Assembly (NCBI GenBank): GCA_963612735.1
Contig: CAVDWX010000043.1
Coordinates: forward strand, 1-59,994
Origin: CAVDWX01 sp963612735
Lineage (GTDB): Bacteria > Bacillota_I > Bacilli_A > RFN20 > CAG-826
Direction: 5' to 3'
DNA: 59,994 nucleotides
In this document: piece after piece, positions 33,909 to 39,821 of the stretch
Numbering within the stretch: position 1 is the first letter of the stretch
Layout: each line of letters begins with the position of its first letter
Notes under the pieces: generated by a model
Told to the model about the DNA's origin: nothing
Database searches by the model: none
What the model saw: the letters and a program-made list of their open reading frames with translations, nothing else
Program-made: the position numbers and the translations under genes

Positions 33909-34091
33909 ATGAAAATGAGATTATTAACTCAGTCTGAACTCGATAATGAAGTAGTTGGAGAAGCGATTACTTTGACTGCTGTAATGGCTATTTTATGCGC
34001 TGCTATTGTTGCGGTTGTAGTGTATAAACTCTTCACTTCTAAAAAAGGTGGAGCAAACATTCCTGGAGGCTGGAAATTCTCTTGGGCATAG
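33909..34091 (+). CDS. Small hydrophobic peptide (60 aa) coupled to radC
   Basis: The strong GGAGG at 33897-33901 starts this ORF 7 nt later. The N-terminus (LLTQSELDNEVVGEA, residues 5-19) resembles a double-glycine-type leader (L-T/S-x-x-E-L-x-x-V-x-G), though it has Gly-Glu rather than Gly-Gly. A single hydrophobic helix follows (20-42, Ala/Val/Ile-rich), then a basic patch KLFTSKKGG and a tail IPGGWKFSW. It could be a secreted peptide precursor or a one-pass membrane protein. radC begins 1 nt after its stop and has no Shine-Dalgarno, so radC depends on its translation. I recognise no family. Confidence 0.7.
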   Translation: MKMRLLTQSELDNEVVGEAITLTAVMAILCAAIVAVVVYKLFTSKKGGANIPGGWKFSWA

Positions 34092-34092
34092 T

Positions 34093-34842
34093 ATGAAAAT
34101 TAAGGATATGCCCCTTTCTTCTCGACCCAGAGAGAAAGCTTTTGTATGTGGCGTTTCTTCTTTGACTAACCATGAATTGCTTGCCCTTTTAATCGGTAGT
34201 GGTTATCACAATTGTTCGGCTTTAGATATTGCTAAACAAATAATAGATGACAACCTGTTATTAACTAATTTAGCTAAATCTTCACTTGAACATTTCTGCC
34301 ACTACAAAGGGGTGAAAAAAGCTAGTGCTTTAAGATTGGCGGCTTGCTTTGAATTAGCGGGAAGAATGCTTCAAGAAAATATCATCGAAAGTGAAGAAGT
34401 AGACGAAGAATATTTATTTCGTAGATATCGATATCGATTAGGAAAATTAAATGATGAGCGTCTGGTTTTAGTGATACTTGATAGAAGAAAAAGATTAGTG
34501 AAAGAACTCAGCATTGCTAGTGGGCTAATCGATCGAGTCATCTATCAACCAAAAACGATATTAAAAGAGCTAGTACTCGCTAATGGATTCCAATATTATC
34601 TGTTACACAATCATCCTAGCGGCGAGGTCAAACCTTCAAAAGAAGATATTATATTTACATTAAGATTGATGAGTGAAACCCTTAAATTAGGCATCAAAAT
34701 GGTCGATCATCTAGTCATAACCACTAATTCGTATTGTTGCATTGTCAAAGGACTCATCAATAAAAATAAGAATAGAATTAGCAAAAATAATTTGACAGCA
34801 TCGTTATTTCTAGATGCGGATGAATGCCAAGAAGCTAGTTAG
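34093..34842 (+). CDS. radC: RadC/YsxA JAMM-domain protein
   Basis: About 249 residues. N-terminal helix-hairpin-helix-like part (LPLSSRPREKAF-type opening, LLALLIGSG), then a JAMM/MPN+ metal site HNHPSGEVKPSKEDI (HxH...S..D). RadC is induced during natural transformation in streptococci and other bacteria, but its biochemical role remains unsettled. The start at ATG 34093 (MKIKDMPLSSRP) matches the family; the longer frame from 34048 would overlap the small peptide gene. The operon shares its upstream element with comEA, supporting a link to DNA uptake. Confidence 0.92.
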   Translation: MKIKDMPLSSRPREKAFVCGVSSLTNHELLALLIGSGYHNCSALDIAKQIIDDNLLLTNLAKSSLEHFCHYKGVKKASALRLAACFELAGRMLQENIIESEEVDEEYLFRRYRYRLGKLNDERLVLVILDRRKRLVKELSIASGLIDRVIYQPKTILKELVLANGFQYYLLHNHPSGEVKPSKEDIIFTLRLMSETLKLGIKMVDHLVITTNSYCCIVKGLINKNKNRISKNNLTASLFLDADECQEAS

Positions 34843-34853
34843 AAAGAAAACTA

Positions 34854-34882
34854 TTGAAACTAGTTAATAACTATGTTATTTT
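34854..34882 (+). promoter_or_regulatory. Promoter of rplU-prp-rpmA
   Basis: TTGAAA (34854-34859), 17-bp spacer, TATTTT (34877-34882). Predicted start of transcription near 34889. Confidence 0.55.
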
Positions 34883-34888
34883 ATTGAC

Positions 34889-34980
34889 GTTGTCGCCTCA
34901 CTAGCTACAACCGCCTTGAAGAGGTTATATAAATAATCTTTGATGATTTGCCTCAATAGCGAGTCCTTAGTGAAAAGAAA
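34889..34980 (+). ncRNA. Structured L21 leader
   Basis: The leader of about 100 nt before rplU contains a direct repeat GCCTCnnTAGC-like (34895-34905 and 34950-34960, differing at one base). TCACTA (34898-34903) can pair with TAGTGA (34968-34973), and GAGG (34921-34924) can pair with either CCTC copy, giving exclusive folds. Its position matches the known L21 leader autoregulatory RNA class of Bacillota; the fold itself is my reading. Confidence 0.6.
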
Positions 34981-34992
34981 AGGAGGGACATT

Positions 34993-35301
34993 ATGTACGC
35001 AATCATTGAAACTGGTGGTAAACAAGTTCGTGTTGAAGTCGGCGAAAAAATTTATGTTGAAAAACTAGACGCTGATGTCAATAGTGTTGTCACCTTCGAC
35101 AAAGTACTCCTCATTGGAGACAAAAAAGCCAAAGTTGGTGCACCTTATGTTAAAGGCGCTACCGTCACCGCTCGTGTCGAAAAACAAGGTTTGTCAAAGA
35201 AAATCCGTGTGTTTAAGTACAAAAGCAAAGCTAATTATCGTCGAACCATGGGACACCGTCAACCTTACACATGTTTAGTTGTTGAAACTATTAATGGTTA
35301 A
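34993..35301 (+). CDS. rplU: 50S ribosomal protein L21
   Basis: 102 residues, full length. MYAIIETGGKQVRVEVGEKIYVEKL opening and the RNA-binding C-terminal signature KIRVFKYKSKANYRRTMGHRQPYT are diagnostic. It binds 23S rRNA in the large subunit. AGGAGG 8 nt before the ATG sets the start. It is first in the conserved rplU-prp-rpmA operon, and the leader upstream probably mediates feedback control. Confidence 0.98.
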   Translation: MYAIIETGGKQVRVEVGEKIYVEKLDADVNSVVTFDKVLLIGDKKAKVGAPYVKGATVTARVEKQGLSKKIRVFKYKSKANYRRTMGHRQPYTCLVVETING

Positions 35302-35303
35302 TT

Positions 35304-35612
35304 ATGATTCGCGTTCTTATAAAATACGTTAATAACAACCTCGAATTGCTTAAAATCAAAGGTCACGCTGAAAGCGACGAATATGGTCACGACTTAGTGT
35401 GTGCTGGCGTCAGTGCGTTAGTGACTGCTGGTTTAAATAATTTAGATGGTATCAAAAATTATGACGTTATTTATGAAGAAGGCGATGTTGAAATTAAACC
35501 AAATGACATTACTGAACATGACGAAATTGTTTTGGAAACAGTCGTCGTTGGACTTAAATCTATCGAAGAAAGCTATCCAGAAAATGTCAAAATCAAATTA
35601 GAAAATGATTAG
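35304..35612 (+). CDS. prp: Ribosomal-processing cysteine protease Prp
   Basis: 102 residues, YsxB/Prp family, encoded between L21 and L27 as in other Bacillota. The catalytic pair is His21 (IKGHAESDEYG) and Cys33 (DLVCAGVSAL). Prp removes the N-terminal extension of L27, and rpmA downstream encodes exactly such an extension. It starts 2 nt after rplU with no Shine-Dalgarno, so expression should be translationally coupled to L21. Confidence 0.95.
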   Translation: MIRVLIKYVNNNLELLKIKGHAESDEYGHDLVCAGVSALVTAGLNNLDGIKNYDVIYEEGDVEIKPNDITEHDEIVLETVVVGLKSIEESYPENVKIKLEND

Positions 35613-35629
35613 AAAGGGTTAATAAAATT

Positions 35630-35914
35630 ATGATGTTCAAATTAAATTTACAACTCTTCGCTTCAAAAAAAGGTGTTGGTTCCACAAAAAACGGCCGTGA
35701 TTCTGCTGGCCGAAGATTAGGCGCTAAAGTGGCGGATGGTCAATGGTGCCATGCTGGGTCGATTATTTATCGTCAAAGAGGAACACGCATTTATCCAGGG
35801 GAAAATACCAAAAGAGGTAAGGATGATACCATCTTTGCCACCGCAAATGGTGTTGTTAGATACGAACGCCTTGGAAAAGATCGTACTAGCGTAAGAGTAG
35901 TTGCTGATAAATAA
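35630..35914 (+). CDS. rpmA: 50S ribosomal protein L27 with cleavable N-terminus
   Basis: 94 residues. The mature body ASKKGVGSTKNGRDSAGRRLG... is standard L27, whose N-terminus reaches the peptidyl-transferase centre. It is preceded by MMFKLNLQLF, the Prp cleavage sequence, with the cut expected after Phe10. Either of the two first ATGs (35630 or 35633) could be used. An AAAGGG-type Shine-Dalgarno lies upstream. A strong terminator follows at 35932. Confidence 0.98.
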   Translation: MMFKLNLQLFASKKGVGSTKNGRDSAGRRLGAKVADGQWCHAGSIIYRQRGTRIYPGENTKRGKDDTIFATANGVVRYERLGKDRTSVRVVADK

Positions 35915-35931
35915 GCAATAATTATAATATT

Positions 35932-35957
35932 AAGACCACTTAATTGTGGTCTTTTTG
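35932..35957 (+). terminator. Terminator after rpmA
   Basis: AAGACCAC (35932-35939) and GTGGTCTT (35946-35953) form a perfect 8-bp stem with a 6-nt loop and a T-tract. Confidence 0.92.
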
Positions 35958-35969
35958 TTTGCGTGTACG

Positions 35970-35975
35970 TATAAT
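35970..35975 (+). promoter_or_regulatory. -10 element of obgE
   Basis: Perfect TATAAT 19 nt before the obgE ATG, right after the rpmA terminator. No convincing -35 at 17 bp. Confidence 0.5.
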
Positions 35976-35994
35976 ATATACAAGGAGAAATCTT

Positions 35995-37272
35995 ATGTTT
36001 ATCGACCGTGCAGTTATTGAAGTAAGAAGCGGAAAAGGTGGCGATGGCGCTATCGCTTTTTTACGAGAAAAATATGTTGCTAAAGGTGGACCGGCTGGAG
36101 GGAATGGTGGAAGAGGTGCTTCTATCATCTTAAGGGCTAATTCTAAGATTAATACTTTATTTAATTTTAGGCATAGCAAAACTTTTATCGGTCCTGACGG
36201 AGAAAAAGGTGGCATTAAAAATCAGTATGGTCGTTTCGCTAAAGACGTCATTATCGATGTCCCAATTGGTACGGTTGTCTTTTTAGAAGAAGACCATATC
36301 TTTTTAGGTGATTTAAATGAAGATGGCAAGACACTATTAGTCGCTAAAGGAGGTCGAGGTGGAAGAGGTAATTCCTGTTTCAAAAGTTCCACTAATCGGG
36401 CTCCTAAAATTGCGGAAAATGGTGAACCTGGCGAAAGAAAAAGATTAATCCTTGAATTAAAACTATTAGCGGATGTGGGCTTGATTGGTCTACCTAGCGT
36501 TGGAAAGTCTACACTTCTCAGCGTTATCAGTAGTGCTCGTCCCGAAATAGCGGATTATCCTTTTACCACAATTATTCCTAATTTAGGAGTTGCTTCCACT
36601 AAAGATGGTCATTCTTTTGTTGTAGCGGATTTGCCTGGATTAATCGAAGGTGCTCATTTAGGAAAAGGTTTGGGATTACAATTTTTAAGGCATATTGAAA
36701 GATGCCGAGTTATCGTTCATCTCATCGATATGTCAAATAATGGTCGCGATGCTTATGATGATTATCAAACCATTATTTCTGAATTAAAAGAATATGGATT
36801 TGGTTTAATTAAACGACCGACCATAGTCGTGGCATCTAAAATGGATGAAGAAGGCGCAAAAGAAAAATATGATGATTTCGTGAAGAAAAGTGGAATTATG
36901 CCACTTCAATTATCTTCATTAACCGATGAAGGAATCGATGAATTATTATATAAATGTTATGACGTTCTCCTTCATACTGAACCATTTCCACTTTATGAAG
37001 AAACTGATTTCACAAGTGGTACTAAACTTTATTCTTTAGATAATGAAGAAAAAGAATTTACCATTACAAGACTCGATGCTCATACCTTTAAAATTAGTGG
37101 TGAAAAGATTATTAAATTTTATCGCATGACCAATATTTCTACCGATGAAGGAATGATGGTTTTATTGAAGAAATTTAGACTACTTAAAATCGATGATGAA
37201 TTAGAGAAGATGGGTGCTAGCGATGGCGATACCGTTATTCTTGATGACTTCATCTTTGAGTATGTCAGTTAG
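35995..37272 (+). CDS. obgE: GTPase Obg/CgtA
   Basis: 425 residues. Gly-rich Obg fold (GKGGDGAIAFLREKYVAKGGPAGGNGGRG...), G domain with P-loop GLPSVGKST, DLPGLIEGAH and SKMD, and a C-terminal OCT domain (about 345-425). It acts in 50S assembly and in stress control with ppGpp. The ATG at 35995 (MFIDRAVIEV) with AAGGAG at 35982-35987 is the family start; upstream in-frame codons are not part of the protein. nadE follows after 8 nt. Confidence 0.97.
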   Translation: MFIDRAVIEVRSGKGGDGAIAFLREKYVAKGGPAGGNGGRGASIILRANSKINTLFNFRHSKTFIGPDGEKGGIKNQYGRFAKDVIIDVPIGTVVFLEEDHIFLGDLNEDGKTLLVAKGGRGGRGNSCFKSSTNRAPKIAENGEPGERKRLILELKLLADVGLIGLPSVGKSTLLSVISSARPEIADYPFTTIIPNLGVASTKDGHSFVVADLPGLIEGAHLGKGLGLQFLRHIERCRVIVHLIDMSNNGRDAYDDYQTIISELKEYGFGLIKRPTIVVASKMDEEGAKEKYDDFVKKSGIMPLQLSSLTDEGIDELLYKCYDVLLHTEPFPLYEETDFTSGTKLYSLDNEEKEFTITRLDAHTFKISGEKIIKFYRMTNISTDEGMMVLLKKFRLLKIDDELEKMGASDGDTVILDDFIFEYVS

Positions 37273-37280
37273 GAGTATTT

Positions 37281-38018
37281 ATGAAACTTCAAGAATATTT
37301 ATTAGAAATTGAAAAATTTGTCAAAGATTATTTAGACGATAATCACATGGAAAAATATATATTAGGCTTAAGCGGCGGAGTTGATTCTTCTCTTGTTGCT
37401 GGCTTATGCAAAAAAGCAGTTGGTAAAGATAAATTATTATGTGTTCTAATCCCGATTGATTCTAACCCCGCTGATGAAAATGACGCTAAAAAAGTCGCCA
37501 AAGCATTAGATGTTAATTATATTGTTATCGACGGAAGCAAAGCTTTTCATGCTTTGTTAGATGAATTTAATAACAACGGAATAATTTTAGATAAAGGCAG
37601 TCAATCTAATTTAAAAGTAAGAATTAGAATGTGCATTCTTTATGCTTATGCTCAACAAAACAAAGGCTTGGTTATTGGAACCGATAATGCGTGTGAAAAT
37701 TATACTGGTTATTTCACTAAATATGGCGATGGTGGAGTGGATATTCAACCCATTGTCTATTTATTAAAAAATGAAGTTGTTGAAGCCGCTAAAATGTATG
37801 GAGTTCCTTCCTTTTTAGCGGAACGTACTCCTACTGCAGGACTATTCGAAGGTCAAACTGATGAAACTGAAATGGGCATCAAATATAAAGATATCGATAC
37901 TTATCTATTGGGTGGAAAAGTAAATGATGAAATAAAAAATAGAATTGAACATCTCCATGCTATTTCTAATCATAAACGCGATCCGATTCCTCGTCCAAAT
38001 CCGTTTGTAAGAGATTGA
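37281..38018 (+). CDS. nadE: NH3-dependent NAD+ synthetase
   Basis: 245 residues, the short ammonia-dependent form without a glutaminase domain. LSGGVDSSLVAGL is the ATP pyrophosphatase loop. NLKVRIRMCILYAYAQ, IGTDNACENYTGYFTKYGDGGVDIQPI and ERTPTAGLFEGQTDETEMG are the NaAD-binding and dimer motifs. It converts nicotinate adenine dinucleotide to NAD+. TAGGAG precedes the start. The stop is TGA, showing UGA is not read as Trp here. Confidence 0.97.
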   Translation: MKLQEYLLEIEKFVKDYLDDNHMEKYILGLSGGVDSSLVAGLCKKAVGKDKLLCVLIPIDSNPADENDAKKVAKALDVNYIVIDGSKAFHALLDEFNNNGIILDKGSQSNLKVRIRMCILYAYAQQNKGLVIGTDNACENYTGYFTKYGDGGVDIQPIVYLLKNEVVEAAKMYGVPSFLAERTPTAGLFEGQTDETEMGIKYKDIDTYLLGGKVNDEIKNRIEHLHAISNHKRDPIPRPNPFVRD

Positions 38019-38020
38019 TA

Positions 38021-38119
38021 ATGAAAAAAGAAAAGATAGATATTACCTTAATTTCCGCTCTTATAAGTTCTTTTTTAATTCTCATTTTTCTTATTTTATT
38101 TATTTTCATTTTTAATTAG
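38021..38119 (+). CDS. Possible 32-aa membrane peptide
   Basis: ATG 2 nt after the nadE stop opens a 32-codon frame: a charged start (MKKEKID) followed by one hydrophobic helix (Leu/Ile/Phe, about residues 8-31) and TAG. It fills the nadE-ruvA gap in frame with codon use like its neighbours, but has no clear Shine-Dalgarno. It may be a real small membrane protein or chance. Confidence 0.4.
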   Translation: MKKEKIDITLISALISSFLILIFLILFIFIFN

Positions 38120-38145
38120 TTTTTTATTTTTAATAAGGAGTTTTC

Positions 38146-38694
38146 ATGATTTATTTTTTAAAAGGAATTATTCAATTTTACGATAAAGATAGCATCATCA
38201 TCGATGTTAATAATGTCGGCTATCAAGTGCTAGTTTCAAATACTGAAAAATTTCCGATTGGAAAAGAAGTTTTAATTTATACATATAATGTCGTTCGAGA
38301 AGATGAACAATATTTGGTTGGCTTTGCCACTAAAGAGGAAAAAGACATCTTCTTATCACTCATAAAAGTCAAAGGTTTAGGTCCAAAAACGGTTATTTCA
38401 GCCTTAAAAAATACTACTCCCGATCTTTTAGCGGACGCTATTAGTTCTAATAATGTGGCTTATTTAAAAAAGTTGCCCGGAATTGGAGCAAAAGCCGCTA
38501 ATCAAATCATCTTGGATTTAAAAGGGGAACTAACTGGTACCAAAGGCGATCCTGGTGTTTATCAAGAAGTTTATGACGCCCTAAAAGAATTGGGCTTTAA
38601 AGGTGCAGCAATTGATAGAGTGCTTGCTACGATCAACGAAAAAGATGCTAGTAGTGAAGAGATTTTAAAAATTGCATTAGCAAAATTAAGGTAA
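38146..38694 (+). CDS. ruvA: Holliday junction helicase subunit RuvA
   Basis: 182 residues, slightly short. OB-fold N-terminus (MIYFLKGIIQFYDKDSIIIDVNNVGYQV), tandem helix-hairpin-helix motifs (LIKVKGLGPKTVISAL and LKKLPGIGAKAANQIILDLKGEL) and the C-terminal RuvB-contacting domain (EVYDALKELGFKGAAIDRVL). It binds four-way DNA junctions and loads RuvB. AAGGAG precedes the start. ruvB follows after 5 nt; ruvC is not in the window. Confidence 0.97.
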   Translation: MIYFLKGIIQFYDKDSIIIDVNNVGYQVLVSNTEKFPIGKEVLIYTYNVVREDEQYLVGFATKEEKDIFLSLIKVKGLGPKTVISALKNTTPDLLADAISSNNVAYLKKLPGIGAKAANQIILDLKGELTGTKGDPGVYQEVYDALKELGFKGAAIDRVLATINEKDASSEEILKIALAKLR

Positions 38695-38699
38695 ACATT

Positions 38700-39704
38700 A
38701 TGTCACGATTATTAGATGCCAATTTATCAAAAAATGACGAACAAGTCGAATTATCTTTAAGGCCTATAACTTTAAAAGAATACATTGGCCAAAAAGATTT
38801 AAAGAAAAATTTGACTATTTTTATCGGTGCAGCTTTACATCGTGAGGAGCCTCTTGATCACGTTTTGTTATATGGTCCTCCTGGACTTGGAAAAACGACA
38901 TTAGCTCATGTTATTGCTCATGAAATGGGAACAAATATTAAAGTTGCTAGTGGACCGTCATTAGAAAAAACAGGTGATTTAGCTGCTTTACTTACCTCTT
39001 TAGAGCCTGGAGATGTCTTATTTATCGACGAAATTCACCGTCTTCCTAAAATAGTGGAAGAAGTTTTGTATAGTGCCATGGAAGATTTTTCATTTACCAT
39101 TACCATTAATCGCGATACTGCCGCTAAGTCATTAACAATGAAACTTCCACCCTTTACTTTGATTGGAGCTACCACTCGTGCAGGTGACCTTTCTTCTCCT
39201 TTACGGGCCAGATTTGGTATTTCGGAAAAGCTTCATTTTTACACTAATGATGAAATCGAAGAAATTGTAAAAAGGACCGCTAAGGTCTTACATTCTACTA
39301 TTGATGATAAAGGGGCAAAAGAAATTGCAAAGCGTTCTAGAGGAACACCTAGAATTGCTAATCGTTTATTTAAACGAGTTCGCGATTTTGCTAATTATGA
39401 AGGAAAAGACAATATTACTTATGAAGACACCGTTAAGGCTCTTAACGCTTTAAAGGTGGATAATATTGGTTTAGATGATGTCGATATCAGATATCTAAAA
39501 ACACTCATCGAAAGATTTAAAGGTGGACCAGTTGGCTTAGAAACATTAGCTAATGCCATTGGAGAAGAAATTATGAATCTCGAAGATGTTTATGAACCAT
39601 ATTTGCTTCAAATCGGCTTCATCGATCGAACTCCTCGAGGAAGAGTAGCAAATCAAAAAGCTTATGAACATCTACATATTTCTTATCAAGGCAAACTAAT
39701 TTAA
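38700..39704 (+). CDS. ruvB: Holliday junction branch-migration ATPase RuvB
   Basis: 334 residues. LRPITLKEYIGQ opening, Walker A GPPGLGKTT, Walker B FIDEIHRL, sensor 1 IGATTRAGDLSSPLRARFG, and the C-terminal winged helix ending QIGFIDRTPRGRVANQKAYEHL. It is the hexameric motor that drives branch migration with RuvA. AAGGT at the end of ruvA serves as the Shine-Dalgarno. A short GC-rich alternating purine-pyrimidine region follows. Confidence 0.98.
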   Translation: MSRLLDANLSKNDEQVELSLRPITLKEYIGQKDLKKNLTIFIGAALHREEPLDHVLLYGPPGLGKTTLAHVIAHEMGTNIKVASGPSLEKTGDLAALLTSLEPGDVLFIDEIHRLPKIVEEVLYSAMEDFSFTITINRDTAAKSLTMKLPPFTLIGATTRAGDLSSPLRARFGISEKLHFYTNDEIEEIVKRTAKVLHSTIDDKGAKEIAKRSRGTPRIANRLFKRVRDFANYEGKDNITYEDTVKALNALKVDNIGLDDVDIRYLKTLIERFKGGPVGLETLANAIGEEIMNLEDVYEPYLLQIGFIDRTPRGRVANQKAYEHLHISYQGKLI

Positions 39705-39711
39705 AGACTTT

Positions 39712-39790
39712 TATATATGCACGCATACGCGCATATTTGTGTTGCAATTAGAGTGACTTTGTTATATCTTATTGACTAGACGCGTACGCG
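39712..39790. other. Alternating purine-pyrimidine, GC-rich islands (Z-DNA prone)
   Basis: 39712-39736 is a 25-nt uninterrupted pyrimidine-purine alternation that contains ATATGC/GCATAT arms around ACGCATACGC. 39780-39790 alternates again and includes the perfect palindrome CGCGTACGCG (39781-39790). Both stand out in an otherwise AT-rich intergenic region between ruvB and secDF and flank the secDF promoter. Confidence 0.6.
39742..39770 (+). promoter_or_regulatory. Candidate secDF promoter
   Basis: TTGCAA (39742-39747), 17-bp spacer, TATCTT (39765-39770); the -10 is imperfect. A leader of about 45 nt carries CGCGTACGCG and then AGGAGG. Confidence 0.45.
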
Positions 39791-39821
39791 ATAGGGTTTA
39801 TTTTACAGGAGGAACCTCATT

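Noticed and set aside
37281..38018. Mycoplasma genetic code (UGA as Trp)
   Set aside because: nadE ends at TGA at its normal family length and Trp is encoded by TGG throughout, so the standard bacterial code applies.
39781..39790. CGCGTACGCG as a parS-type partition site
   Set aside because: It does not match the known parS consensus, and no parA/parB genes are in the window.
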